This document shows, piece by piece, positions 1 through 9,908 of a stretch of 64,000 bases of DNA. Under the pieces are notes generated by a model. That model was not told where the DNA came from and ran no database searches. It was given only the letters and a program-made list of their open reading frames with translations. This DNA is from an uncultured bacterium. GTDB taxonomy: Bacteria; Cyanobacteriota; Vampirovibrionia; Gastranaerophilales; Gastranaerophilaceae. Within the stretch, counting starts at the first letter, position 1, and each line of letters opens with the position of its first letter. The stretch lies in assembly GCA_946622415.1 (NCBI GenBank), contig CAMOPX010000002.1, positions 1-64,000 of the forward strand, read 5' to 3'. A program made the translations under genes and the position numbers.

Positions 1-1
1 A

Positions 2-595
2 TTAATTGCCGTTTTAATCGACTATTTTATTCCCGACCATATTCAAAATCAGATGTTTGTTAAACAAATAGGTGCAAATGAAAATCATGTTGATTCAACT
101 GATTGCGAACACAATCATAATGCTGAAATTTCTATAGGTAAGATTAAAAAAGCCGGTATTGTAACAACAATTGTTGTTGCTATACACAATTTTCCTGAAG
201 GTTTAGCAACATTTTTTATGACGGCTGAAAATTTTATGCTCGGTTTAGGTATCGTTTTTGCTATCGCAATACATAATATCCCTGAAGGAATGGCGATATC
301 TATTCCTGTCTACCAAGCAACGCATTGTAAAAGAAAAGCTTTCTTTTATTCTTTTTTATCGGGTATGGCAGAACCAATAGGAGGTGCTGTCGGATTTTTT
401 ATCATAAAAGCTTTATTTCCCAATCTTTGTATAGGTACATTGTTTGCTCTTGTATCGGGAATAATGACATATATTTCTGTTGATACTTTATTACCTTTAT
501 CAAAAGATTACGATACAGGTCACTATTCGATTAGCGGCGTTGTGCTGGGTCTTTTGATTATGGGTTGTGCTTTAGCGGTTTTGGAAACTCATTAG
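2..595 (+). CDS. ZIP family metal transporter (5' truncated by window)
   Basis: The frame is open to the first base of the window, and the residues before the ORF-track ATG (LIAVLIDYFIPDH) fit the end of a ZIP membrane helix, so the ATG at 53 is internal and the true start lies upstream. ZIP proteins import zinc or other divalent cations across the inner membrane. Two copies of the metal-site signature are visible (HNFPEG and HNIPEG) in consecutive hydrophobic helices, preceded by a loop with several histidines (EHNHN) typical of the variable ZIP loop. About 197 C-terminal residues are present. The stop codon interlocks with that of the convergent radical SAM gene in the 4-nt sequence TTAG. 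Exact metal specificity cannot be read. Confidence 0.88.
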   Translation, partial: LIAVLIDYFIPDHIQNQMFVKQIGANENHVDSTDCEHNHNAEISIGKIKKAGIVTTIVVAIHNFPEGLATFFMTAENFMLGLGIVFAIAIHNIPEGMAISIPVYQATHCKRKAFFYSFLSGMAEPIGGAVGFFIIKALFPNLCIGTLFALVSGIMTYISVDTLLPLSKDYDTGHYSISGVVLGLLIMGCALAVLETH

Positions 596-2001
596 TATTT
601 TTTAACTAATTTAATAAATGCATCATAATATGATTTAAATTTTGTTATTGAATTTATTTCTTTTAGCATTTTGAACATATATTTTGGTCTCAGATAATAA
701 TTTTTGTTCAATTTTTTGTTATATTCATAAATTTCTTGCGATGTTAATTCGTAGCTTCTGACACTCGGCAAAATATAAGGTTTTTCGTAGCTTATTTCGC
801 CTAATCTGTTCTTTTTTACGTATTCATAGAATTTTGTGCCATATAATGCAGTTGCTGTGTAGAAGCTCGCATATTGCGTATTTAATTCATGGGAAAGTTT
901 TTCGGTTTCTTCTATTGTTTTATTGGTTTCCCAAGGCAATCCTATGACGTAATACGCATATATTTGAATTTTTGCTTTATTAATCATTGAAATTGCATTT
1001 TTAATTTGTTCCAATGTGATTTTTTTACCCATTTTATTTAGAATTTCTTGACTTCCGGATTCAATACCGATTGAAACCAACGTACATCCTGCTTTTTTCA
1101 TTAAACAAAGTGTTTCATAATCAACAGTATCCACTCTTGTGTTTGCGGAAAAATTAATATTAAGATGTTCGTCAATAATCAACCTGCAGAGCTTTTGCAC
1201 CCATGAATTATCCAAATTAAATATATCAGACCAAAAAATGAAGTCTTTTATATTGTATTTTTCAACACATTCTTTGATTTCATCAATAATAAGCTCTTGT
1301 GATTTATATCTTGTGATTTTACCGTTCAATGGTGTTGCAAGACAGAAGAAACAATGATTCGGACAGCCTTTTGAAACACGAATTATTGTTTGGGGTTTTC
1401 TCGTGTCGGGTCTTATATAAAAATTGTTATCAATAAGCTCTCTATCGAGTTTTGGCAGAAAATCAAGATTGTTTTCTGTTTCTCTGTCGGGTGTTGATAT
1501 TATTTTATTTTCAACCTGATAAGTTAATCCTTTTATTTCTTTTAAATTTTTATATTGAATAATTTCTTCAAATACAGGCTCGATATCTCCTCTTAGAGCA
1601 ATATCGATTTCAGGATATTGCTGCATAATCGGGTAAGAATTAAAATTAAATATTGCACCTTTGACAATAACAATCGTATCATCCAGTAATTCTCTTGCTT
1701 GTACAATTGCCGATAAATCCTTTTCTAATGTTGTAGATGCAACATTAACCACCAAAAAATCAGGTTTATAATTTCTTAAATCCCTTATAAAATCAAATAC
1801 TGTTTCGTTTTTTAAGCTGTAATCTTTAAACTTTGTTTCATATCCGTGTTTTTTTGCGATAGCGGATAAACTCATCATATCAACAGGCGGCAGTGGCGGA
1901 ATCACAATAAGTTCGTCCGTCGGTTGTTGACATCTGTCTTCCCTGTTCATTATGGGAGAAGGGGGATATATAAAAAATATTTTTTGATTATTTTTTGGCA
2001 T
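592..2001 (-). CDS. Radical SAM protein with N-terminal B12-binding-like domain
   Basis: Protein of 469 aa. The [4Fe-4S]/SAM motif CPNHCFFC (CxxxCxxC) lies near residue 215, followed by the TIM-barrel segments seen in B12-binding radical SAM enzymes (SIGIESGSQEILNKMGK, YYVIGLPWET). Residues 1-150 look like a Rossmann cobalamin-binding domain, but the DxHxxG cobalamin ligand motif is not seen, so B12 may not be bound through histidine. The ORF track starts at a TTG (2031); I prefer the ATG at 2001 (MPKNNQ), which cuts overlap with the upstream SDR gene to 14 nt. It probably forms a two-gene transcript with that SDR. The substrate is unknown; relatives modify lipids, tetrapyrroles or natural products. 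Confidence 0.82.
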   Translation of the reverse strand: MPKNNQKIFFIYPPSPIMNREDRCQQPTDELIVIPPLPPVDMMSLSAIAKKHGYETKFKDYSLKNETVFDFIRDLRNYKPDFLVVNVASTTLEKDLSAIVQARELLDDTIVIVKGAIFNFNSYPIMQQYPEIDIALRGDIEPVFEEIIQYKNLKEIKGLTYQVENKIISTPDRETENNLDFLPKLDRELIDNNFYIRPDTRKPQTIIRVSKGCPNHCFFCLATPLNGKITRYKSQELIIDEIKECVEKYNIKDFIFWSDIFNLDNSWVQKLCRLIIDEHLNINFSANTRVDTVDYETLCLMKKAGCTLVSIGIESGSQEILNKMGKKITLEQIKNAISMINKAKIQIYAYYVIGLPWETNKTIEETEKLSHELNTQYASFYTATALYGTKFYEYVKKNRLGEISYEKPYILPSVRSYELTSQEIYEYNKKLNKNYYLRPKYMFKMLKEINSITKFKSYYDAFIKLVKKY

Positions 2002-2800
2002 TTGTTTTGTTAATTCTAAGTTTAAGACCAAGTTTTATTATACTGTTTACAATGTTTTGCGGAATAAAACGTGTAAATTTTGATATTTTAGCATCTAATC
2101 CTATATTATAAACAGGTTTAGGGTTTTTTAGTTCGATAATTTTAGCTATTTTTTTTGCTACATTGATTGAATTTTTGGCGTGAATAGAGTTTTTTTGTGC
2201 ATTTTGAATTAAAAAATTCTTTTCTTTTTCAAATTTTGTGTTTTGATTTTCTAACGTGTTTTTATTCAACTCTATACTTGTATCCCAGAATTTTGTTGCA
2301 ACTGCACCCGGGCGAATTGATACGATTTTTTTGTTGCTTTCTATTGAATAAGAATTTAAAAGAATATCTGCTGCAGATTTTGAAATACAGTAGGGTGATA
2401 AAAACGGAAAAATTCCATAGGACGCCATTGAACTTATATTGATTAATTTTCCTTCGGGTTCTAAATTAGGACATAAATATTTTATTATGTTCAATAATCC
2501 GAATAAATTAACATCCAGTTGTTTTTTAATATCAATTTCATTTAGTTCTTCAACGGCACCCGCAACCGCAATACCTGTAAAATTGATTATTGTATCAAAA
2601 CTGATTCCCTTAATTTTCTCTTTTAAATGAATAAAATCTTCAATATGGCAAACATCCAGTCTTAATTCCCTGATTTTTTCATCCATAATTCCTGTCTGGC
2701 GTGATGTTGCCCATATATTAAAATCTTTTGTTTTTAATATTTTAACGGTTTCTTGTGCGAGTTCGGAATTTAATCCGATTAAAAGTATATTTTTACTCAT
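1988..2800 (-). CDS. Short-chain dehydrogenase/reductase
   Basis: 270 aa SDR. The N-terminal Rossmann segment ILLIGLNSELAQ is a variant of the TGxxxGIG nucleotide loop. The NFTGIAVAG stretch replaces the usual NNAG, and the catalytic set is present: Ser123/124 in INISSMAS, Tyr137 and Lys141 in YCISK. It should oxidise or reduce an alcohol/ketone with NAD(P); the substrate is unknown. It is the first gene of a pair with the radical SAM gene (14-nt overlap). No Shine-Dalgarno is visible; a TAAAAT box ends 6 nt before the ATG, suggesting a leaderless start. Confidence 0.85.
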   Translation of the reverse strand: MSKNILLIGLNSELAQETVKILKTKDFNIWATSRQTGIMDEKIRELRLDVCHIEDFIHLKEKIKGISFDTIINFTGIAVAGAVEELNEIDIKKQLDVNLFGLLNIIKYLCPNLEPEGKLINISSMASYGIFPFLSPYCISKSAADILLNSYSIESNKKIVSIRPGAVATKFWDTSIELNKNTLENQNTKFEKEKNFLIQNAQKNSIHAKNSINVAKKIAKIIELKNPKPVYNIGLDAKISKFTRFIPQNIVNSIIKLGLKLRINKTNAKK

Positions 2801-2860
2801 AGCTTAATTTTAAATTAAATAAGAAATTTATGCACAAAAATACATCAAAAATATTATTTT

Positions 2861-4042
2861 CTATATTTCTTTGAGTGCTTCGGCTAATCTCTTTATACCT
2901 TCTTCTATTGTTTGGGTGTCCGCATTTGTATAGTTTAAGCGCAGAGTATTAACATTAGAACAATTTACATAAAAAGGATCACCCGGAACAAACGCTACGT
3001 TTTTCTTTATTGCTTTATTGAATAACTCTGTTGATGATTTTCCCTCCGGTAAAGTTACCCAAGTAAACATACCGCCTTTTGGGCGAGTGTACTTAATATT
3101 TTTGGGAAAATATTTGTCCATTGAATTTATCATAGCATCTGCTTGAGATTTATAAAGTTTTTTAATTTTTTCTATATGTTTATCTAAATCGTTGTTATGA
3201 AGATAATCGGATATTAAATACTGTCCGAAAATATTTGAGTGCAAATCTGATGCTTGTTTTGCGGTTTCAACCATTTTAATTATTTCTTTATCCGCTATAA
3301 TATACCCTAATCTCATTCCGGGAGTAACAATTTTTGAAAAACTTCCTAAATATATATTTTTCTTAGTTTGATTCATTCCGATATAAGGGATTCTTTCGTC
3401 ATCTGTGAATCTTAATTCTCCGTACGGGTCATCTTGAATCAGAAGCATATCTTTATCTTTTATTACATCAAAAACCGCTTGTCTATTCTCTTTTGTATAG
3501 GTTAAGCCTGTCGGGTTTTGAAAGTTAGGGATTAAATATGCAAGTTTTGGTTTGTGTTCGGACATTGTTTTTTCAAGATCTTCGATATTTAATCCGTCGT
3601 CATCTAATTTTGTTTGAACAAAATCTGCTCTATAAAGACAAAATGCTTGGAGTAAACCCAAGTATGACGGTTTTTCTACCATTATTTTATCATTATCTCC
3701 GACAAACACTTTTCCGAGCAAATCTAATGCCTGTTGAGAACCTGTTGTTATAATGATGTTATCAATAGTGATATCCATACCCCAGATTTTTTTGTATCTT
3801 TCTGCGATAAATTCTCTTAAAGATTCAAGACCCATTGTTGTAGAGTATTGATAAATTTTTGCGCCGTATTTATCTGCAATTCTGTTCATTGACACTTTTA
3901 ATTCTTCTTGCGGAAAAGATATCGGATTAGGTAATCCGCCCGCAAATGAAATAATTTCGGGTCTTTGTGTAACTTTTAAAATTTCTCTTATGAATGATGA
4001 GGGTGTATTTTTTATTCTTTCCGTATAATAATTTTCAAACAT
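2861..4042 (-). CDS. PLP-dependent class I/II aminotransferase (2-aminoadipate transaminase-like)
   Basis: 393 aa, full length for fold-type I aminotransferases. The N-terminus (FAGGLPNPISFP) and the segment IYQYSTTMGLESLRE are typical of the LysN/Aro8/MocR-like branch. The substrate-side NFQNPTG motif and the PLP lysine in GSFSKIVTPGMRLGYI (about residue 237) are intact. It should transfer an amino group between an alpha-amino acid and a 2-oxo acid in the cytoplasm; specificity (aminoadipate, aromatic or branched-chain) cannot be decided. An AAGGAA site sits 6-8 nt before ATG. It follows metG by 23 nt on the same strand and may be cotranscribed with it. Confidence 0.88.
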   Translation of the reverse strand: MFENYYTERIKNTPSSFIREILKVTQRPEIISFAGGLPNPISFPQEELKVSMNRIADKYGAKIYQYSTTMGLESLREFIAERYKKIWGMDITIDNIIITTGSQQALDLLGKVFVGDNDKIMVEKPSYLGLLQAFCLYRADFVQTKLDDDGLNIEDLEKTMSEHKPKLAYLIPNFQNPTGLTYTKENRQAVFDVIKDKDMLLIQDDPYGELRFTDDERIPYIGMNQTKKNIYLGSFSKIVTPGMRLGYIIADKEIIKMVETAKQASDLHSNIFGQYLISDYLHNNDLDKHIEKIKKLYKSQADAMINSMDKYFPKNIKYTRPKGGMFTWVTLPEGKSSTELFNKAIKKNVAFVPGDPFYVNCSNVNTLRLNYTNADTQTIEEGIKRLAEALKEI

Positions 4043-4065
4043 CGCTATTCCTTTTTTGTTTGTTA

Positions 4066-5619
4066 TTATTTATTTTTGTTTGCAAGTTCACTGTCAAGTC
4101 TTAAAAATACAGGCTTAATTTCTTCTTTTGTAATAAACTTCCCTGCTTTTATGTTTTTAAAATCTATATCATCAAGCTTTGTATTTATATCATATTTTAA
4201 TTGATTTGCCATCGCTTGTGCAATATTCGGACAATAGGGATAAATCATTGATGCAACTGAAGTCATAGCTTCTAAAATTGTATAAAGAACTTTTCCGCAT
4301 TCTGTCCATTTTTCTTCTTTTGCAAGTGTCCATGGTGCGTTGTCCGTAACATATTTGTTTAACGTATCAACAAGCTCGGTTATTTTCAATGCAGCTTCAG
4401 CTATTTCAAAATAATCAAAATGGTGTTTAACTTCTTCTATTGTTTTTTTAGCATTATCAAAAAGTTCTGATTTGTGGATAAATTCTTCTTTAATTTCGCC
4501 GTCAAAATATTTAACAAGCATTGATAATGTACGATTTAAAAGATTTCCCATTGAATTTGCAAGATGAGCATTAACCTTTTCTTTAAAATCGTCATCGGAG
4601 TAATTCCCGTCTTTTCCGACAGGAGCCGCTGTTGCCATATAATATCTCAAAGGATCCGGAATTTCTAAATTAAATGCTTTAAAAATACTTTCAGGAGAAA
4701 CCACGTTACCAAGAGATTTTGACATTTTTGCTTCATCAATTGTTATCCAGCCGTGTGCCAAAATGTGTTTCGGTAAAGGTAAATCCAATGCCATTAAAAT
4801 TGCAATCCAATATATTGAATGAAATTTAAGAATATCTTTTCCGATTACCTGAACGTCTGCAGGCCAATATCTTTTAAATTTTTCTGTTTCGTTTTCTGTA
4901 TCGTACCCCAGAGCCGTAATGTAGTTTGATAAAGCGTCTATCCAAACATAAATTACTTGATTTTCATCGTCTAAAACGGGGATACCCCATTTTACACTTG
5001 TTTTTGTTCTTGAAACGGATATATCTTCTATATTTTCCAATTGGTTCAAAACTTCATTTGCTCTGAAGGAAGGAACTATAAAATTAGGATTTTCTTTTAT
5101 ATGTTTGATGATTCTTTCTTTATATTTTGTCAATTTAAAAAAATAATTTTCTTCGGATACTTCTTCGGGTTTTGTTTTGTGTATTAAGCAGCAACCGTTT
5201 TCATCCAAATCTTTTTCCGATAAAAACGCTTCGCAGCCTGAACAATAAAGACCTGTATAAGAATGCTTATAAATATCTCCTTTTTCAAGCAATTTTTTAA
5301 ATATTTTTTGAACTGCCTTTTTATGATAATCGTCAGTTGTTCTTATGAATTGAGAATAACTGATATCTAATAATTTCCAAGCGTTTTGAAACTTGGATGA
5401 ATTTTGGTCGCAAAATTCTTTTTCCGATATACCCATAGAGGCGGATGTTTTTTGGATTTTGATACCGTGTTCATCCGTTCCTGTTAACATATATGCATCA
5501 TTACATCTTTGAGAAAAATGTCTTTTTATAACATCCGTTAATATTTTTTCGTATGCATGTCCTATATGGGGTGCGCCATTTACATAGTCTATGGCTGTTG
5601 TTGTATAAAATTTTTCCAT
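4066..5619 (-). CDS. metG: Methionyl-tRNA synthetase
   Basis: 517 aa class I synthetase that charges tRNA-Met. The HIGH signature appears as APHIGH at residues 16-21 and the KMSKS loop as AKMSKSLGN near residue 298. The connective-peptide zinc knuckle is visible as CSGCEAF followed by CCLIHK. The C-terminal EMAP/Arc1p-like tRNA-binding dimerisation domain of the roughly 650-residue enzymes is absent, as in the shorter MetG forms. Start ATG has AAGGAT upstream. The neighbour downstream on the same strand is the aminotransferase. Confidence 0.97.
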   Translation of the reverse strand: MEKFYTTTAIDYVNGAPHIGHAYEKILTDVIKRHFSQRCNDAYMLTGTDEHGIKIQKTSASMGISEKEFCDQNSSKFQNAWKLLDISYSQFIRTTDDYHKKAVQKIFKKLLEKGDIYKHSYTGLYCSGCEAFLSEKDLDENGCCLIHKTKPEEVSEENYFFKLTKYKERIIKHIKENPNFIVPSFRANEVLNQLENIEDISVSRTKTSVKWGIPVLDDENQVIYVWIDALSNYITALGYDTENETEKFKRYWPADVQVIGKDILKFHSIYWIAILMALDLPLPKHILAHGWITIDEAKMSKSLGNVVSPESIFKAFNLEIPDPLRYYMATAAPVGKDGNYSDDDFKEKVNAHLANSMGNLLNRTLSMLVKYFDGEIKEEFIHKSELFDNAKKTIEEVKHHFDYFEIAEAALKITELVDTLNKYVTDNAPWTLAKEEKWTECGKVLYTILEAMTSVASMIYPYCPNIAQAMANQLKYDINTKLDDIDFKNIKAGKFITKEEIKPVFLRLDSELANKNK

Positions 5620-5682
5620 TTGCTCACTATCCTTTTTTGATGAAAGAATTATAGCATAAAAATATTTTTAGTTTTTAATATT

Positions 5683-7539
5683 TTATTCTTCTATATAAAT
5701 TTGACTTTTATCATATATTATTCCGCCAAGTTTTGTCGGGTAGATATTTTTAATTTTCTTTCTGATTGCCGTTATATTGAAAGGTGCATACAGATAAATC
5801 ATCGGATTGTTTTCTGCTACTATTTCTTGATATTTATCATACAATTCTTTTCTTTTTTTAAAATCGAGTTCAAGAGCGCCTTGTTTGAATATATTTTCTA
5901 ATTCAATTTCAAAAGGATAGATTTTATCAGTGTTTGCTAAATCGTTAACGCTTCTTTTATTGAATAAATGTAATGAACCGTTAGGAGTCCATACATTGTA
6001 GCCTGAATTTGGCTCCAAAATATTTGATGTTAAAGCAATAATAATGCAATCAAAATCCAAACTGTTCATTGTTTTATTTACAAGGCTGTTAAATTCTATT
6101 GCTTTAAAATTTATCTTCATTCCCAATTTTTCAAGGTCTTGTTTGATATTTACTCCGGTTGCTTCTCTTTGTGTGTTGCCTGCATTTGTTAATAATTCAA
6201 ATTCTACAATATTTCCTTCTTTATCGTGCAAGATATTGTCTTTTAGATAAAAACCGCTTTTTTGTAACAGTGATTTTGCGTAATCCGTGTTTTTCTTATG
6301 TCCTTTTGCGATTTTTTCGTTTAAATAAATACTGTTTATCGCTTCTGCGCTAAATAGCGGCTGAGCCAACCCTGAAAATATATTTAAAACCAAATCATCT
6401 CTATCTATTGCCCAGTCTATTGCAGAGCGGAAATTTTCGTCTTGAAACCATTTTTGTTTTTTAGGGTCAACATAGAATTTTCCGTCTTTATTTTTTCTGT
6501 TATTTAAATTAAAAACCACAAATGTTGTATTTGTACTTGGGCCCAAATCATAAAGTTCAAAGTCACCGTGTTTTTGGAGCTCTCTATACCTGTTTACCAA
6601 TGCGCCGTTCACATTTAAAACATCCGTTTCTCCGGATTCAAATTTTAATGTGTCATTATTGGTATCGTTTACAATGAGCATTGTTAAATAGTCCAAGTAT
6701 GGTAATTTTTTGTTTTCTTTGTTTATAAGATAATAATTCGGATTTCTCTCAAACACGACTCTCTGTGCTGCGCGGTATTCTTTTAAATGAAATGCACCGG
6801 AATAAACGATATCAGAAGGTTTTGTATCTATTCCTTGAAAAGTTAAGAATGCGTTATTTCCTTTATCTGTTATTGGCTTAAATATGTGTTCAGGGAGAAT
6901 TGATGCGGATAGTGTTCTTAAAAACGGTGCAAACGGTTTTGGTGTTTTAAATTCTACGGTATATTTATCAATTTTTTTGATTGTCGGAAGTTTTCCGTCT
7001 ACAAGCATTATATCTCTTGTTCCGCCATCGCCGAAGCCTTGAAAAATAACGGTATTATATGTATAAAATACGTCATCAGCCGTTATTTCTTTTCCGTCTG
7101 ACCACTTTATTCCTTTTCTTAAATGAACCGTATATGTAACTTTATCATCTTTTACTTCAAACGATTTTGCTAATTTAGGAATAACTTTGCCTGTTGATAC
7201 GTCTGTTTGTGTTAAGCCGTCATACATAATTTCCGATAATTCGGCACTTGTTGCATCTGCCGCATTATAGGGATTGAAGGTTTTTACTTCCCCCATAATA
7301 GTCGAAACAAAGCTTCCGCCAAATTTTCCAATCGGTAATTGAGATTGAAGATAGTCAACATCGTTAATTGTAACGTTTTTTGAAGCGGGCGGATTATTGT
7401 TCAGGGTTGAAACATCTTTAATTTTTTCAAAATTATTTTCAATTATTGTATCGAATCCGTAGTCTTTTTTAAAAATAATTAAAGATATAATTGTAATTAG
7501 TACAATAAATATTAAGATTTTAAAAGCAAAATTTTTCAT
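5683..7539 (-). CDS. ABC transporter substrate-binding protein, family 5 (peptide/OppA-like)
   Basis: 618 aa from the preferred ATG at 7539; the ORF track starts at an upstream TTG. Residues 3-24 form one hydrophobic segment (FAFKILIFIVLITIISLIIF) with no lipobox cysteine, so it is either membrane anchored or exported by an unusual signal. The body has the family-5 layout: AELSEIMYDGLTQTD, then KVTYTVHLRKGIKWSDG and the DWAIDRDDLV region. Such proteins bind oligopeptides, nickel or sugars for import; no permease or ATPase genes are adjacent. No Shine-Dalgarno; the sequence TGATAAAAT ends 7 nt before ATG, suggesting a leaderless mRNA. Confidence 0.88.
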   Translation of the reverse strand: MKNFAFKILIFIVLITIISLIIFKKDYGFDTIIENNFEKIKDVSTLNNNPPASKNVTINDVDYLQSQLPIGKFGGSFVSTIMGEVKTFNPYNAADATSAELSEIMYDGLTQTDVSTGKVIPKLAKSFEVKDDKVTYTVHLRKGIKWSDGKEITADDVFYTYNTVIFQGFGDGGTRDIMLVDGKLPTIKKIDKYTVEFKTPKPFAPFLRTLSASILPEHIFKPITDKGNNAFLTFQGIDTKPSDIVYSGAFHLKEYRAAQRVVFERNPNYYLINKENKKLPYLDYLTMLIVNDTNNDTLKFESGETDVLNVNGALVNRYRELQKHGDFELYDLGPSTNTTFVVFNLNNRKNKDGKFYVDPKKQKWFQDENFRSAIDWAIDRDDLVLNIFSGLAQPLFSAEAINSIYLNEKIAKGHKKNTDYAKSLLQKSGFYLKDNILHDKEGNIVEFELLTNAGNTQREATGVNIKQDLEKLGMKINFKAIEFNSLVNKTMNSLDFDCIIIALTSNILEPNSGYNVWTPNGSLHLFNKRSVNDLANTDKIYPFEIELENIFKQGALELDFKKRKELYDKYQEIVAENNPMIYLYAPFNITAIRKKIKNIYPTKLGGIIYDKSQIYIEE

Positions 7540-7624
7540 GTCATTGATTTTATCACAATTAAATGTTATATAAAGTAACAATTATATTTATTTTAAAGTA
7601 TTATATTAAAGGACTTAATCATCA

Positions 7625-8443
7625 ATGAGAATTATGGTTACAGGTGCAAGCGGTCTGTTGGGGAAGACCCTTTGTCCCATATTGGAAGAAGAAGGCTTTC
7701 AATATTGGGCTTGTAACTCCAAGATTTTTGATGTAACCAATACAAAAATGGTTAAAGAAATTATGAATAAAATCAATCTTGATTTTATCGTTCACCTTGC
7801 CGGTTATACAAACATTGATTTAGCGGAAGATAACCCCGAACTTGCATTTAGTGTCAATCAACTCGGTACAAGAAATATTGCACGAATTGCAAAAAAACAT
7901 GATATTCCGATTTTATATGTAAGTACAAACAATGTATTTGACGGAAACAGCACAACGCCATACAAAACAACCGATGTAACAAACCCGATTAATGTATACG
8001 GAAAATCCAAACTTGCAGGTGAAAGAGAAATAATTAAAGCCACCAAAAAACATTATATTTTAAGAACCTCTTGGCTATACGGCACAGGCGGATATGTTGA
8101 TGCCATGCTTACTTTTTCAAATTTCAAGAAAGAAATTTCTGTCGTAAACGATCAAATAGGTTGTCCTACATCTTGCGAAGATTTATCAAGAAAAATTGTA
8201 GAAATAATAAAAGAAAATAAACCTTATGGAATATATCATGTAACTTCATCGGGAAGTGCTTCATGGGCCGAATATACAAAGAAGATTTTTGAATTTAAAA
8301 AACGTAATGTCGAAGTTAACGCAATAGATAAATCCGATTTCCCCCGTCCCGCAAAAAGACCAAAGTATTGTGTATTAGATAATAACAATATTCTTCCCGA
8401 TTGGAAAAATTCTCTTAAAAAATATCTTGTTGCAAAAAAATAA
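7625..8443 (+). CDS. rfbD: dTDP-4-dehydrorhamnose reductase family protein (RmlD-like)
   Basis: 272 aa extended SDR. The N-terminal MVTGASGLLGKTL is the GxxGxxG NAD(P) loop and YGKSKLAGE contains the catalytic YxxxK. RmlD enzymes reduce dTDP-4-keto-L-rhamnose to dTDP-L-rhamnose for surface polysaccharide. The fold assignment is strong; the exact substrate is less sure because rmlA, rmlB and rmlC are not in this window. GGA precedes the ATG by about 9 nt. The manC gene follows 66 nt downstream with its own promoter-like sequence, so the two sugar-nucleotide genes are neighbours but perhaps separate units. Confidence 0.85.
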   Translation: MRIMVTGASGLLGKTLCPILEEEGFQYWACNSKIFDVTNTKMVKEIMNKINLDFIVHLAGYTNIDLAEDNPELAFSVNQLGTRNIARIAKKHDIPILYVSTNNVFDGNSTTPYKTTDVTNPINVYGKSKLAGEREIIKATKKHYILRTSWLYGTGGYVDAMLTFSNFKKEISVVNDQIGCPTSCEDLSRKIVEIIKENKPYGIYHVTSSGSASWAEYTKKIFEFKKRNVEVNAIDKSDFPRPAKRPKYCVLDNNNILPDWKNSLKKYLVAKK

Positions 8444-8469
8444 CATATAAGACACTGTTTTATTTTTTA

Positions 8470-8478
8470 TGTTATAAT
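8470..8478 (+). promoter_or_regulatory. Extended -10 promoter of manC
   Basis: TGTTATAAT is a perfect extended -10 (TGn plus TATAAT). The predicted start is about 7 nt downstream, leaving a leader of roughly 25 nt that includes the GGGAG ribosome site before the ATG at 8510. Confidence 0.6.
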
Positions 8479-8509
8479 CAGTTAGACAATAAAATTGGGA
8501 GTTGGTAAT

Positions 8510-9904
8510 ATGCATGGAATTATTTTAGCAGGCGGTTCAGGTTCAAGGTTGTGGCCTTTATCTCGTGATTTGTATCCTAAACAGTTACTAAAATTGAATT
8601 CTGATAAGAGTTTGTTGGAAAAAACCTACGAACGTCTTATGGGAATCATGGATATAGATAATATTCTTGCTATTACAAATTCAAAACATATAGGTTCTGT
8701 CAGAATGCAATTATCTCATTACAACAAAGATGTCAGGGTATTGGCTGAACCTGTTGCAAAAAATACCGCTCCTGCTATAGCTGTTGCAACTAAATATCTT
8801 CTGGATTTTGAAACTGATGATATTGTTCTTGTTGTTCCTTCGGACCATTTGATAAATGACTTTGAAGGCTTTAGAAAAACAGTTAAAGAAGCGGAAAAAC
8901 TCGCAAAAGAAGGCTATCTTGTTACAATCGGTGTTAAACCAAAAAATGCGGGTGTTGGATACGGTTATATAAAAGCAGGCGAAAAAATCGAAGACGGTTA
9001 TAAAGTTGATTCTTTTAAGGAAAAACCCGATAAAGATAAAGCGCTTGAATATTTTAACGACAAATCATACTACTGGAATAGCGGTATATTAATATTTAGA
9101 GCCTCCGTGTTTATGGAAACCCTGAAAGAAAATGCACCTGAAATATACGAAAATACAGTTAATTTTAATTTCAAGATTCAGGATGATATCGAATATATGA
9201 GATTTAATCAATATCCGAGCATATCAGTTGATTATGCCGTTATGGAGCATGCTAAAAATATTGCGATGGTCGAAATGCTTTCCGATTGGAGCGATATGGG
9301 TTCTTGGGAAGCGGTTTATTCGATAAACAACAAAGATAAAGACGGTAATGTTGAAATCGGAAATATTATTTCAAAAGACTGTCAAAATTCCATGCTCTAT
9401 TCGTCAGGCAGACTTCTGACGGGGGTTGGATTAAAAGATGTTATAGTCGTTGAAACTCCGGATGCGGTACTTGTTTGTGACAGAAATGATACACAGGGGG
9501 TTAAAGAGGTTTTTGAAACATTAAGAGAAACAAAAAACGATACCCATAGAATCCATACTACCGTATATAGACCCTGGGGTTATTATACAGTGTTAAATCA
9601 GGGTGACGGGTATTTAACAAAAATGATTTGTGTTTCAAGAAAGGGTCAATTGTCGCTCCAATCTCATAACCACAGGTCAGAGCATTGGGTTGTATTATCA
9701 GGTACCGCGCGTGTAACATTAGAAGATAAAGTCTTTATGTTGAAGGCCGGTTCATCAATAGATATTCCTGTTAGAGCAGTGCACTCACTTGCAAACCCAT
9801 ACGATACCGAGCTTAAAATTATTGAAGTACAAAAGGGTGATTTATTGGTTGAAGAAGATATTGTTCGCTACAAAGATATATATGGCAGGGCAACAAAAAA
9901 ATAA
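8510..9904 (+). CDS. manC: Mannose-1-phosphate guanylyltransferase / mannose-6-phosphate isomerase
   Basis: 464 aa, the usual length of bifunctional ManC/AlgA/XanB enzymes. The N-terminal nucleotidyltransferase has LAGGSGSRLWPLSR followed by PKQLLKL; the FKEKPD motif is also present. The last 110 residues are a cupin (type II phosphomannose isomerase) with QSHNHRSEHW and the PVRAVHS segment. It makes GDP-mannose from mannose-1-phosphate and can interconvert fructose-6-P and mannose-6-P. The ORF track's TTG start at 8495 is rejected: GGGAG lies correctly before the ATG at 8510. Its partner mutase is probably the gene at 26624-28138. Confidence 0.95.
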   Translation: MHGIILAGGSGSRLWPLSRDLYPKQLLKLNSDKSLLEKTYERLMGIMDIDNILAITNSKHIGSVRMQLSHYNKDVRVLAEPVAKNTAPAIAVATKYLLDFETDDIVLVVPSDHLINDFEGFRKTVKEAEKLAKEGYLVTIGVKPKNAGVGYGYIKAGEKIEDGYKVDSFKEKPDKDKALEYFNDKSYYWNSGILIFRASVFMETLKENAPEIYENTVNFNFKIQDDIEYMRFNQYPSISVDYAVMEHAKNIAMVEMLSDWSDMGSWEAVYSINNKDKDGNVEIGNIISKDCQNSMLYSSGRLLTGVGLKDVIVVETPDAVLVCDRNDTQGVKEVFETLRETKNDTHRIHTTVYRPWGYYTVLNQGDGYLTKMICVSRKGQLSLQSHNHRSEHWVVLSGTARVTLEDKVFMLKAGSSIDIPVRAVHSLANPYDTELKIIEVQKGDLLVEEDIVRYKDIYGRATKK

Positions 9905-9908
9905 TCTT

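Noticed and set aside
53-55. ATG at 53 as the start of the ZIP gene
   Set aside because: The frame stays open to the window edge and the upstream residues fit the family, so this is an internal methionine.
2002-2031. TTG start of the radical SAM ORF
   Set aside because: It adds residues that overlap the SDR gene without a ribosome site; the ATG at 2001 is simpler.
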